This document shows, piece after piece, positions 34,756 to 46,489 of a DNA stretch of 64,000 nucleotides. Each line of letters begins with the position of its first letter. The stretch's first letter is position 1. A program made the translations under genes and the position numbers. The notes beneath the pieces are model-generated. The model had not been told where the DNA came from. It did not search any database and saw only the letters and a list, made by a program, of their open reading frames with translations. The stretch is from Diogma glabrata (Eukaryota > Arthropoda > Insecta > Diptera > Cylindrotomidae), in NCBI GenBank assembly GCA_963693315.1, contig OY856188.1, forward strand, positions 196,372,379 to 196,436,378. The letters run 5' to 3'.

Positions 34756-34894
34756 TAATGAACAATCAAATGAACATAAGCATAATTATTTATATAAATT
34801 TATTATCCTGTTTTCGTCTTTAACTAATGAACTTATTTACAATCAGTTTCAGTTTTTAAATCATATTTATCATAAATATCAGGTAGTATTCCCT

Positions 34895-35735
34895 GGCAAA
34901 AATTCTTGTAGGAATTTTGGTTAGGATCCTACATGAACTATAAAAGATCATATGTGAATCTTGTAGGATCTTGTAAACTTCTTGTCTCAATTCTCTACAA
35001 GAAATAATCATGATCATGTAAGTTCCTACTCTGGCAAAAATGCTTGTAGGAATTTTTGTTAGGATCTTACATGAACTATAAAAGATCCTATGTAAATCTT
35101 ATCTATCCTATCTCTAAATCTTATTCCAATTCAAACCTATTGAATCCCATTAAATCCAATATAATTTCAATAGGATTAAATTGGATTTAATAGGAAGACT
35201 TCGATCTACCAATTAAAATTCAATTGGAATGAATGGGATTTAACAGGAAAAGAGGTTCTGTAGGATTCTAAAGGAAATTTCCAATTGAATTTCAATCGGA
35301 AATCAAGAGATTCAATAGGAAAAAGGAACTTAGAAAAAAATTAAACAATCTTATAAATTTAACAGGATTTAATCGGAAAAGATTTAATAGGAATGAATAG
35401 GATTAATCGGAATTCTGCAATGGAAATTTCCAATTAATTCCTATTAATATACATTTCCTATAGATTCCGGTTGAAAAATAAAATAGAGATATTCAACTGG
35501 AATGAATAGGATTGTATTGGAAATAGATTTTTTGAATAGGAATTAATTGAAAATTCCCAATGCAGAATTCCGATTAATCCAATTAATTGTTTTCAATTGG
35601 TTTCAATTGGAATGTTTAACCAGGGATATGCTCTTGTAAACTTCTTGTCCCAATTCTCTACAAGAAATGATCATGATCATGTAAATTCCTATATAATTTT
35701 TATATAATTTTCCTGCAAGAGTTTTCGGCAGGGTT
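34895..35735. mobile_element. TIR element (CCCTGGCAAAAATTCTTGTAGG ends) with nested repeat
   Basis: Left end CCCTGGCAAAAATTCTTG and the complement of TCCTGCAAGAGTTTTCGGCAGGG (right) are imperfect inverted repeats. TACAAGAAATAATCATGATC recurs as TACAAGAAATGATCATGATC near 35650. A second start (CTCTGGCAAAAATGCTTG, 35028) and a block rich in CCAATTGAAT/ATTGGAAT words (35105-35625) show nested insertions. Non-coding. Confidence 0.55.
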
Positions 35736-35826
35736 TGCATTCATATTTATGTTGATACCGAAAATTATGAATATTAACTCACATTAAGCATAATAGCTTT
35801 TACAGTGTTCTAAAAAATATCCACTA

Positions 35827-38052
35827 TAGTGGAGTCATATTAGCATTTTATATTGATGTAAGAGCAAAGTTGAATTTTTTTTTTTGTTTCATGTTAAGGA
35901 CATAAAAGTTAGTGGGCATGTAATTATTTAGCAAATTTGGAGGTCCGGAAGTGCCTCAAAAATGGCAAAAACTGGTTTTTTGGTGTTTTTTGAGTAGGTC
36001 GCTTCACTATTTTTGAAATATTTCGGGCTCTAATGATCATAAAAAAAAAATGAAAAATGTTAAATACTTTAAAAGTGTAACCTAACCTCAAAAAACCGAA
36101 TCGCGTGACTTTTTTTTTTTTACTAAATTTATGATAAGGGGCGGAAAAATCGTCGAATTTTCATGAAAATTTCAGGAAACATGTATTTTAATAGTCTTAA
36201 TATGGGATTTAATTTTTATGAAAAAATTTTAATTTTTTCGGCCACAATTGGCATTTTTCGTTAAATTTGGCAAATGGTGCCATTTTATGAGCAGTCATCC
36301 AAAATAATTTTTTTTTTTTTAATCTGTACGTTTTTTATCTACTTTAACCTAAGTATAATTAAAATTATGTTGCCTTAATTTAAATGCCCATTTTTGGGCA
36401 TGAAAAAAAAACATTAATTTTTGCATTTTTTTGACATTTTACCATATATACGGTATTATTTATGCTATTATCATGTATTTTGCATAAAAGTGAAATATGC
36501 AATTCAAATTAATAAAAAATATTTTTTTAAATTATACATAACCTACAAAACTTTTTTTTCTTGCAATGCCCTAAATTGCTTTTGGTAAATAATTAAAATT
36601 AAACTAACAAAATATATGACATAGTAATAAAAAATAGCAGTTGAAGTAGTATATAAGTAATAGTTTAAGCAAAAATTGTAATAATAATTTAAACTGAGGA
36701 TGACGTAAGTCGAAATCGATATTCATTAAAATAAAAAATCAAATTCAAATTGTTACTAATTGTTGCTTTTGGTAAATAATTAAAATTAAACTAACAAAAT
36801 ATATGACATAGTAATAAAAAATAGCAGTTGAAGTAGTATATAAGTAATAGTTTAAGCAAAAATTGTAATAATAATTTAAACTGAGGATGACGTAAGTCGA
36901 AACCGATATTCATTAAAATAAAAAATCAAATTCAAATTGTTACTATAAGGAAGTTTATATTATTATTAATAAAATAAAAATTTTAAAAATAAACAGCAAA
37001 AATTATATTTTTAAATATTGCATTTTAATTCAAAAGTAACAAAAGCACACAAACAGTGAATAATATGGAAAACCATAATAACACATATAGAATTTTCAAT
37101 TGAAAACATAATTGGCGTAAAATTATTTATGTTGTGTATTTTATATGTTTGAAAAATGTTTGAAAATTGAATTGAATTGAATATTACATTTTTTCAAAAT
37201 CTTATATCAAATATTTAAAATAATTGTAATAACATTTTAATTATTTACCAAAAGCAATTTAGGGCATTGCAAGAAAAAAAAGTTTTGTAGGTTATGTATA
37301 ATTTTAAAAAATATTTTTCATTAATTTGAATTGCATATTTCACTTTTATGCAAAATACATGATAATAGCATAAATAATACCGTATATATGGTAAAATGTC
37401 AAAAAAATGCAAAAATTAATGTTTTTTTTTTCATGCCCAAAAATGGGCATTTAAATTAAGGCAACATAATTTTAATTATACTTAGGTTAAAGTAGATAAA
37501 AAAAAGTACAGATTAAAGAAAAAAATTTATTTTGGATGACTTCTCATAAAATGGCACCATTTGTCAAATTTAACGAAAAATGCCGATTGTGGCCGAAAAA
37601 ATTAAAATTTTTTCATAAAAATTAAATCCCATACTAAGACTATTAAAATACATGTTTCCTGAAATTTTCATAAAAATTCGACGATTTTTCCGCCCCTTAT
37701 CATAAATTTAGTAAAAAAAAAAAAAAAGTCACGCGATTCGGTTTTTTGAGAGGTTAGGTTACACTTTTAAAGTATCTAACCCCCCTAGATGGATTTGAAA
37801 TTTAATCACAAACATTTTTCATTTTTTTTTTTTTATGATCATTAGAGCCCGAAATATTTCAAAAATAGTGAAGCTACTCAAAAAACACCAAAAAACCAGT
37901 TTTTGCCATTTTTGAGGCACTTCCGGACCTCCAAATTTGCTAAATAATTACATGCCCACTACTTTTATGTCCTTAACATAAAACAAAAAAAAAATTCAAC
38001 TTTGCTCTTACATCAAATATATCACTTTTTTTTTACTAATATGACTCCACTA
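35827..38052. mobile_element. 2.2-kb long-inverted-repeat element
   Basis: Ends TAGTGGAGTCATATTAG and its complement, flanked by CTA (35824-35826, 38053-38055); a TA duplication is an equally good reading. Arms of about 0.8 kb (35827-36600, 37233-38052) are nearly identical inverted copies. The ~630-bp loop begins with a 187-bp tandem duplication (start 36579, repeat 36766). No ORF. A transcript would fold into a long hairpin. Confidence 0.82.
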
Positions 38053-38055
38053 CTA

Positions 38056-38879
38056 TTCTCTCAATTTGTAATTGTTTTATCAATTTTTGTTTTCCTTAAA
38101 TTATATTAATTTGGCAGAATAACCTTAACTTAAACTTTGTCGTTAATATATATGGATAACACTTCTTTTTATTTAATGATTTGAATCTTGATTCGTTTTT
38201 CTTTTAAATTAAATCAACAACAACAAACACCAAAAAAAACAAAAAGGTATCTATCAAACTTTCACAATTTTTAATTTTTTTTCTCTATCAAACTTTTACA
38301 CTAACTGTACCAACACTGTTTAGAGGTTCCAACCAACACACCAAAAATTAAATTCCAGTAATTCTAATGGAACATCTGTCCATTACAGAATTCTAGACTC
38401 GACTCCCCGATACAACCAAAAAATTAGTATTAGTAAAAATTAGTAAAAAAATTAGTAAAAAATAGTGTTGGAAAATTTTTGCCAATTAATTAAAAATATA
38501 ATAAAATATGTAATTTGATTGGTTTTCAAATTACAATCAAATAAAATTCAATTTACTTACACACAAAGGTTAATGAAACAATAATTTATGTGTCGTCAAT
38601 TAGTTCATTTGCCTTAGTTTTTTGTAATAAATTTGCAATGTAATACAATGCAAATTTTTACTTCCATCAAATTTTATAGATCGTAGAATGTTAACCAATT
38701 TTTATTAAACAAATAGATTTGAACTAAATTTTGAAAACGTTTTTTCTAATTTTGAAAGGTAATCCAATTAAAAGAATGGGGAAATGTGACGAAAGGAAAG
38801 AAGATGGATAGGAAAGATTTTTCATCCGGCACAATGGTAATTACAATGTAAAAAAATAGCTCATTAATTTTTTCTCGAA
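38056..38879. other. AT-rich spacer
   Basis: No gene or clear repeat seen. Confidence 0.4.
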
Positions 38880-39720
38880 TATCCTAGTAACCGGCAATCT
38901 TCCAAGACATTTTAAAACTACGAAAGGGATTGCGTGTAAACTGGTAAACAGGAAAGCTATCACCCGAGCGACCTTAAAATCCCTATATGTATGCTTGAAC
39001 GCCTAGATCCCAGTCGAACAATCTGCTTTTAGTCATAATCGCAGATACACTGATCAACTGCTTGCTTTTTTTACTTTATTTATTTATGAGTTTTTTATTA
39101 TATTAAATTTACATAATTTCCATTCCTATTGAACATGTTGTCATCATCATGTTGCGAATATGTAGTGAAACAACTGGGTATCAAAAGCAATTAATAAGCA
39201 GTAGTCATTAATCTCATTGTAGCATATGACTCAGGGCTGGCCAATTGTAGTTATATATAAGCGGTTCAATGCAATACCTATGTAGTACCATCTCGCGTTT
39301 AATCAACAACATGGTCGGTAATCGTGTATTTTAAGTTAATCTGAACAACTCCTGTTGTTGGTCGAAATTTTTAACTATGGTTACCTGAGTTCCATCCTGG
39401 CGTCACTACTATTTAATTTATATACATTCATGACATTCTGCAGTTACAACATCGAAATCGGTTACATCGATGATGGGACCCTAGCCAGCAAGACTTGAGA
39501 GTCTTGAAAGATAAGTTTTGCTAAGAGTTTAGTTCCTACCCCAAGTAAAACCGAGAGCTCTTGTTTCCACCTAAATAACAAACACTTCATTAATTACAAT
39601 CAGCATCTAATGTATCTGGGCATTACTCTCAATAGAACTCTTTCCTTAAAAAAAGGCTTCACCCAGAGAATATAAGTCAAAGTTACCCAATTTATGGCAA
39701 TTTAAACTACAAGGCTATCG
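38880..39720 (+). pseudogene. Degraded LINE reverse transcriptase
   Basis: Scattered plus-strand frames read YIDDGTLASKT, LVPTPSKTESSCFHLNNKHF and LMYLGITLNRTLSLKKGF, matching the RT region after the catalytic box in Jockey-like LINEs (NPxKTE...CFHLNNK; YLGVTLDRTLSFK). SRTIC/NNLLL-HNRRYTDQLL near 39010-39060 fits the RT finger region. Heavily mutated. Confidence 0.6.
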
Positions 39721-39985
39721 AAGCAAAATTATTATTACAGATTCACTACAAAAAACTTTAAACCATTTAGAATGTTTCCAATGCCTAACGTTTTTCAATA
39801 ATCATCTTCATACATTTTTGTAATAACATAAATATGCATTTGAATTCGACCATATGTTATTTAATGAATTTTATCCAAACAAATAATATCTATAAACCTT
39901 TGATTACTAATAAATATTTTAAAAGAAATAATAAACAAAGTTCTAATCATACAATAGAAAACTTAAAATTGATTCTATTTGTATC

Positions 39986-40185
39986 NNNNNNNNNNNNNNN
40001 NNNNNNNNNNNNNNNNNNNNNNNNNNNNNNNNNNNNNNNNNNNNNNNNNNNNNNNNNNNNNNNNNNNNNNNNNNNNNNNNNNNNNNNNNNNNNNNNNNNN
40101 NNNNNNNNNNNNNNNNNNNNNNNNNNNNNNNNNNNNNNNNNNNNNNNNNNNNNNNNNNNNNNNNNNNNNNNNNNNNNNNNNNNNN
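39986..40185. other. Assembly gap (200 Ns)
   Basis: A run of exactly 200 N. It interrupts the Gypsy polyprotein downstream of RNase H, so the integrase, 3' end and LTR are not visible. The gap size is probably nominal. Confidence 0.98.
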
Positions 40186-41072
40186 TCCATAATCCTTTGT
40201 GGAGCTTCATATAATACTATCTTTAAATTTGTTTCCTTTTTATCTATATTAGTCAATTTATACTGCAGTTTATTAAATTCTTCCTTGAATTCAGTGACAC
40301 CTAAGTGTTTGAATATATCATCGTTTATCTCTAGAGCTAGATAATCTATATTTTTACTTTTCATACCAAATATAAGCTTCTCCAATACATTCCCTAAGGT
40401 GATGCGCGGATTTTCACTGTATATTACTAAAATTCCTTCTTTCATTTTCTTACTTAGTTTTCTTATTTGGAAACCTTGTTTATTATCTTTGTAATCCATA
40501 CATTTCTTTAAAATCTTCTCACGTGAGTTTATATTTTCAAATGACAATTTTCTCATATTTTTAACTTCTGATATCGAGGTACAGTTCCATGAATACAGCG
40601 TGCACTCCGTCTTCATCTCTGTGGTCTTATCCTCAATCTTCTCCTCCTTTCTTGTCATAGCTCTCGCCATTACGGCATTTACAATGGAAGTCGGTATCAT
40701 CGCCTTCAGCGTGTCCGAATTTATCTCTATTCTCGGCAATGCATCTGCATTCGTATTAATTTTACCTTGTTTGTAGACTATCTCGAAGTCATAATCAGAT
40801 AAATCTAGTCTGATTCTTGTTAATTTTGATGATGGGTTCTTATGTGTGAATAAACTCACCAGTGGTCTGTGGTCTGTCACTACCACAAACTTTCTTCCAT
40901 AGACATACGGTCTAAAGAAATTTATAGCCCAGTGTATACTTAACAACTCCTTCTCTATTATCGGCTTATTCAACTCATGCTTGTTCAATGACCTACTAGC
41001 ATACGAAATTGGTAGATCTTTCCCTATCTCGCCCTGCGATAATACAGCTCCAAGTGCAAAATTTTGATGCAT
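40186..41072 (-). pseudogene. Gypsy RNase H and linker, truncated by the gap
   Basis: ALGAVLSQGEIGKDLPISYA, IIEKELLSIHWAINFFRPYV, KFVVVTDHRPLVSLFTHKNP and RLDLSDYDFEIVYKQGKINT are RNase H motifs (E, D and H conserved). A long lysine-rich linker leads into the gap. Integrase is not visible. Confidence 0.88.
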
Positions 41073-42417
41073 CTGTAGTTATAATAAACTTCTCTTCAAA
41101 ATTAGGATATCTCAAAATTGGTGGATTGATTAATTTGTTTTTCAGTGTTATAAATGCTTCTTCACATTCTACAGTCCACTCAAATGGTACATCCTTCTTA
41201 CTCAATCTATTCAGGGGTTTTGCAATCTCTGCGAAATTTGGAATAAATCTTCTGTAATAATTACAGAATGCGGTGAATCTCTTCGTTCCGTCTGCATCTG
41301 TTGGAACAGGATAATTCTTGATAACTTCGAATTTCCTTGGATCTGTCCTTATTCCTTCGCTCGTTATCTGATGACCTAGATACGTCACCTCTGACTTCAG
41401 GAAATTACATTTCTTTGGATTCAACTTCAAATTGTACTTCCTCAGCCTTTCAAAAGTCTTAATCAAGTTTGCATTATGATGGTTTATACTGCATCCAAAT
41501 ATTATAATGTCATCTACATAAAGAAATGCCTCGGCTTCTAGACCAGCTAGAGCTATTGATAATATCCGTTGAAAACTATTAGTTGATATTTTCAAACCAA
41601 AAGGTAAACTTTTGAATTGAAAATGTCCTTTATTTGTTGAAAATGCTGTCAATGGTCTTGATTCTTTTTCCAGTTCTATTTGGTGAAATGAGCTTGTTAA
41701 ATCTAAAGTTGAAAAATACTTTGCTCTACCAAGATTATCCAAAATATTATCTAATCTTGTTAAGGGGAATTTGTCATCCATAATCTTTTTGTTCAATTGC
41801 CGAAAATCAACAACCAAACGCCACTTCTTTTCCAAAGAATTGCTATGTTTTGGCACAATGAGTAATGGTGAATTAAAAGGACTCGTTGAACCTTCCACTA
41901 TGCCATCTTTTACTAATTCATCAACTTGCTTGTTAATTTCCTCTATCTGCGATTGCGGTAGTCTATAATTTTTTATATAAACTGGACTTTTATCTACTGT
42001 AGAAATTGTCTGCTTGTAGAAATTGTTAGTTGTTAACTTGTCCCCCGTTAAGTGGAAAATATCTGCATACTTCTCACATATTCTCAAAATCGAGTTTCTT
42101 GCTGCATCATCTAAGCTGTCTATTTCTAGCTCTTCCAATAACCTCTTATACCTTTCTTCTTTATCTGACTCCATGACGTTTTTCTTCTTGAAAGTGTTGA
42201 TGACGTAATAGTCACGTAGTGGTGTCATCTTTGGTGAAAATTTTTCTACTATTACATCTCTGTCTAAGGTATTTACAATTTTTACATGCACAATTCCTTT
42301 TGATGGAACTAAGGAATTGGCAATAAATACACCCTCAGCAACGCTCATGTCCATAGCTTTAATTATCTGAGTTCGTGCTGGTATCACAAATCTATTATTC
42401 TCTGTTAACTTCGTCTT
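41060..42417 (-). pseudogene. Gypsy reverse transcriptase domain
   Basis: Contains FHLTGDKLTTNNFYKQTIST, WRLVVDFRQLNKKIMDDKFP, YFSTLDLTSSFHQIELEKES, FKSLPFGLKISTNSFQRIL, AFLYVDDIIIFG (YVDD active site) and YLGHQITSEGIRTDPRK. A full palm-fingers-thumb of a 17.6/297-type Ty3/Gypsy element. A one-base shift near 41060, in an AAAATTTT run, throws the frame off at the start of RNase H. Confidence 0.9.
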
Positions 42418-43216
42418 CATAGGAACAGTGGCGGATTACCATAGAGGCGAAAGAGGCGGCCGCCTCGGGCCCCACATGCACAGGGGCCCCCTTGCTACAA
42501 ATAGTATTGATATTTTATAGGTATTCAAATATCAGATGACTGCGTTCATTCAACCAAAGTTTTTAAACCTAAAGATTTTTTTAATATTATCCCACATGTA
42601 AAAGTGTTAGGTTGCCAATTTGTGTTACTTTTTTTCATGTATGTATTTATTTTAATCATTCGAATTTGATAGTTTTATAATTTTTTAATGTACAAATTCG
42701 TTTTCCAATTTGTATAGTAAAAAAACATTTTGTTTTGAAAAGTTCCACTGTTACGAATGAATATTAATACTAAAACTTTATTTGCAATGGGCTGTTATTA
42801 TATCAATCGCAAAATTATTGATAAAAACAAAATCCAGATAAGTATTTTTTGGATATTTGAAGTATATTTGAGTTTTATGTTTTCATCAATGATTTTGGAT
42901 TTCTTTTAAGACCTACAATTTATTGAAAGCATTAAACTGAAAACCTCAATTTTAAGCATATAATTGTACATATTTTAGATTAATTTCATATATAACTAAA
43001 TAAATGAAAACTTTTTAACGTGTAGAATTGAAATCTTTTATTGTATGCTTAAAATCCATGTATTTTTTATACAATACATGCTAAATTCATCATTTGGATT
43101 AATGTTTGAAAAGGGTTTCCATATGATATGATTGATATAGTATAGGTGTTTTAGCTTAGGTTGTATATTTCGTTTTATCAACGTTGATTGGAAAAAAGAT
43201 TGTCTAAAAAATTTGT

Positions 43217-43900
43217 TTGAAAAATTTGAAAAAAAGATTGTTTGTAACTGGACGTATTGATACTCAAATAGCTCGTGAAATTGAAGTACAACAAAAATGC
43301 TGGCGGGAAGTTTTAAAAAGAGTTGCAGCTACAGTAAAGCTATTAGCTACTATGGGTTTAGCATTTCGTGGTCATCGAGAAGATATTGATTCGAACAGAA
43401 AAGGAAATTTTATGACATGCATTGAGTACCTATCCCAATTTGATGATTTTCTTAAAAATCATTTGGAGAGGTACAGCCATCCAGGAAAAGGTAATGAAAG
43501 TTATTTATCACATACCACATGCGATGAATTTATAAATTTAATGGGAACTGAAGTAAAAGAACACCTAATTCAAGAAATTCAGGACTCTTTATATTATTCA
43601 ATTATTGTTGATTCTACGCCAGACGTGAACCACACTGACCAACTAAGTTTTATATTAAGGTACATTGATAAAGTGGGCGGCGAGAGAACGATTTTTGGAT
43701 TTTTACAAATTGAAAATCACAATTCAGAATATCTAGCACAACTTATTTTGAAAACTTTAAACAATTTGTCTTTGAATATTAAAAATTGTCGCGGTCAAAC
43801 ATATATGGCCGGAAAATATAATGGTTTACAAGCCAGAATTAAAACTCTAAGTGAGACCGCCATTTTTATTCCTTGTACAAGTCATATACGCTTAATTTAA
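43217..43900 (+). pseudogene. hAT transposase, DUF4371-like N-terminal half
   Basis: Encodes EVQQKCWREVLKRVAATVKL, LATMGLAFRGHRE, YSIIVDSTPDVNHTDQLSFI (a catalytic-Asp region) and CRGQTYMAGKYNGLQARIK. This is the ZMYM1-like domestication-prone hAT family (DUF4371). The usual N-terminal TTF zinc finger is missing, and the frame breaks near 43895. Confidence 0.85.
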
Positions 43901-44253
43901 TTGGAAATTATGCTGCAGATGCCTATTCTACTGCGGTGCATTATTTTAACTTTATCCAAAATATATATGTATTCTTTTCTTCATCGACTCACAGATGGAA
44001 GTTGCTTATTGATAATTTTTCCGATCCTAATTCCAAACATATTAAAAAATTAAGTGACACAAGTGACAAGATGGTCTGCAAGAGCTGATGCAGTATCCGC
44101 CTTGCGGTTTAATTACAAAAATATTAAAAGGGTTCTTATCCAAATTAGCGAAAATGAAGACGAAAAACCGATTACTAAAGTTGAGGTTAAAAAATTAGCT
44201 AGCTCTTTCGATGAATATGAATTGCCTTATTAACCGTTCTATGGGATATATTA

Positions 44254-44937
44254 TTGCAAAGAATCAATAGTACTAGAAAATCATTTAAAAATATTCAAAC
44301 GAACTTATTACAAGGAGTAAAACTGTTTAATTCTTTGTCACAATTTATAAGGGATGTTCGGAATGATTTTGAGAGCAAAGAAAAGCAAGCAAACTTATTA
44401 ACAGACAATATTAGCTACAAAGAAGGACGAAAAAGAAAACGCAAAATTATGTATGATGAATCATCTGCAAATGATACACAGCTAGTAGGACGAGAATTGT
44501 TTTTTATAAGTACTCACAATATGATCTGTGATAGACTTGCCACTGAAATGTCTACCAGAACGTCCATATATGAAACTGTTTTAAATAATTTTAAATTATT
44601 TTTTGATCAAAATATATCCAGTGATGAAGTTGACAAGTGTATTTTAGAATTGTCAAATACATATGCGAGGGATATAGAAGTACAATATTTTAAAGACGAA
44701 GTACATCATTTTTTAAAATATATAAAAGAAGAGAACATCACTTGTCCATTTAAGATGTACAAGGTAATCATTGATGGCCTGCAATCTTCATTTCCCAATG
44801 TGGAAACTATTTTAAAAATATTTCTTGCATTGCCGATATGCAACGCAAGTGGGGAACGATCTTTCTCCGTTCTGAAGCGGATAAAAAATTATTTAAGAAA
44901 TAGTCTTAATCAAACTCATTTGCAAAATTTTTGGTAA
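44254..44937 (+). pseudogene. hAT transposase C-terminal half with dimerisation domain
   Basis: Encodes a helical region and the hAT C-terminal dimerisation motif LALPICNASGERSFSVLKRI followed by KNYLRNSLNQTHL. Continuous with 43217-43900 apart from frameshifts and stops between 43895 and 44250. Confidence 0.85.
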
Positions 44938-45005
44938 AATCTTAGGCCCCAAAATTTTGTTCCGCCTCAGGCCCCTTAAAGGCATAATCCGCCACTGCAT
45001 AGGAA

Positions 45006-45324
45006 CAAAAATTTCTTTGCCGTTCACATAAATTGACAATGTAAATGTCTCATAATCAATGATACATAAGTTCCTTTTCAAAAAATCTCTGCCAAGAATT
45101 CCGTCCGTGCCTATCGGAAATTCTTCGTTCACCACATGTAATTTCTGAACCACTTCTACATCATCAAAATTTATTCTTACGGCCGTCATCCCTAATGTAT
45201 GTGACTCCTCTTTCGTTACACCAATAATCTTACACCGTTCATCTATCAGCTCTACATCCCTGCTGATTACATTTTCTGTAATGAGCGAAATATCCGCTCC
45301 CGTATCAATCAAAAATGATACCAT
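45006..45324 (-). pseudogene. Gypsy aspartic protease, broken by the hAT insertion
   Basis: SFLIDTGADISLI is the catalytic D-T-G motif of a retropepsin; GTDGILGRDFL is the conserved ILGxDxL flap-side motif. The frame runs open into the hAT terminus at 44997, where foreign residues follow. The rest of the polyprotein resumes at 42417 on the far side of the insertion. Confidence 0.85.
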
Positions 45325-45419
45325 TTTTCCCGTTATGTTAGTCTTTGTGATTACAAAATTCGATGTGCTACTCCCTATATTAAAAATTTTTAGTGGTTCT
45401 TTATTATCATTAAAATCTA

Positions 45420-46265
45420 CTATTCTCGACTCTCTGAGCCTCTCGAAACCACTTCTTCGGAGACTAGCTCGTCGTTTCCCGAGCTAACTACATTAATTCT
45501 CCTAAAATTATTACCGTTTACATTATTATTTCTATTCCTATATCCATTATTATTATTTCTACGGTAATTATTATTATTATTATTATTCCTATTATTGTAA
45601 CCATTATATTTGTTATTAAAATTCCTATTTTTATTATTATTTAAGCTTTGATGGAACCCTCTTTTATTTCTAAAATTCTGCCCCTGGACTCTTGTCCCAT
45701 AATTCAATACTTGAGCTCTGTTTTGACTATCCACCTCTCGAGCTAATTCTATCGCATCTTTTAAACTCTTTGGACGAGATGCATTTACCGTAGTCTTAAT
45801 CGGCTCGTTAAGACCAGTTTTAAAAATATTTAAACCTATTTGGTTATTTAAATCTGCGATCAAATCCCTATTCGCTTCCCCTTTTTCCAATATCTGAATC
45901 GAGTTTAACTTAGAAATCAGTGTTTCAATCTTTTGACCGTATTGGTCTGCGGACAGATTAGCTTGTCTAGCATTCGCTAATTCAGCATGAATTTTTACTG
46001 GTGACTCGCGGTTCTTAAAAATTCCTCTAAATAATTCAACAAATTCCTCTAATGTACTTGGTTTCTTACTGGAACTCAATGAAATTCTTGCCTTTTCCGA
46101 CAGTTTTGTCTGGAAAATGAAATCAATTAACTTCGCTTTTTCAGTGGCATCTTTCAGAGTATCGTGAATAAATTTTACTAGATTTAAAAAATTTTCCAAA
46201 CCTGTACTAACCCCTTCAAACTGAGGAATCAGTTTATACGTCGAACTAATATCGAAAAGAGACAT
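45420..46265 (-). CDS. Gypsy gag-like protein with Asn-rich C-terminus
   Basis: A 281-codon ORF. The first ~190 residues are a helical gag capsid-type region (FLNLVKFIHDTLKDATEK; SRPKSLKDAIELAREVDSQN, a common gag C-terminal helix). Residues ~195-260 are almost entirely Asn/Arg/Tyr (NNNRNFNNKYNGYNNRNN), replacing the CCHC zinc knuckle typical of nucleocapsids; a basic Asn-rich tail may bind RNA instead. It is followed by the protease frame. Confidence 0.75.
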   Translation of the reverse strand: MSLFDISSTYKLIPQFEGVSTGLENFLNLVKFIHDTLKDATEKAKLIDFIFQTKLSEKARISLSSSKKPSTLEEFVELFRGIFKNRESPVKIHAELANARQANLSADQYGQKIETLISKLNSIQILEKGEANRDLIADLNNQIGLNIFKTGLNEPIKTTVNASRPKSLKDAIELAREVDSQNRAQVLNYGTRVQGQNFRNKRGFHQSLNNNKNRNFNNKYNGYNNRNNNNNNNYRRNNNNGYRNRNNNVNGNNFRRINVVSSGNDELVSEEVVSRGSESRE

Positions 46266-46489
46266 GTTATCTTTTTCCTCACTAATTGATTTGTCTAAAA
46301 GCTCGTAAGAATATTCGTTGATTAACTGTTTAACAGTTTTATAAGCTGTAGTGAACCGTTTTTTTTAATTTTTCAAATTCTTGGTTAGATAATTCAAGAA
46401 TCAATGTCCTACCCAAATCTCTGAATCTTTCCTGTAATTTTTTGAGTTTCGCAGAAAAATTTAATATTTCCTCATGTGTATAAATCTTT

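Larger units (their letters stand above)
42426..44997 (+). mobile_element. hAT transposon (ZMYM1/DUF4371 type), 2,572 bp, 8-bp target duplication
   Basis: Ends CAGTGGCGGATTA and TAATCCGCCACTG are exact inverted repeats; a GGCCCC-rich subterminal stretch follows on both sides. CATAGGAA is duplicated exactly at 42418-42425 and 44998-45005. The transposase (plus strand) is in at least three pieces: 43217-43900, a middle part to ~44230, and 44254-44937. Confidence 0.95.
40186..46265 (-). mobile_element. Gypsy retrotransposon gag-pol, interrupted by a hAT element and cut by the gap
   Basis: Minus-strand order: gag (46265-45420), protease (45324-45006), a hAT insertion (42426-44997), reverse transcriptase (42417-~41060), RNase H and linker (41072-40186), then the gap. 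A possible N-terminal gag extension lies at 46266-46490. No LTR is visible. Apart from the hAT insertion and one frameshift the coding region is well preserved, suggesting a relatively young copy. Confidence 0.88.

Noticed and set aside
34576..34924. ORFs with QIQLFANQIQ-like or FNFLQTKFNF repeats
   Set aside because: Created by AAATCAAATTCAA words inside the 160-bp TA-flanked MITE.
39834..40344. ORFs crossing the N gap
   Set aside because: Translations consist largely of X from the 200 Ns and have no meaning.
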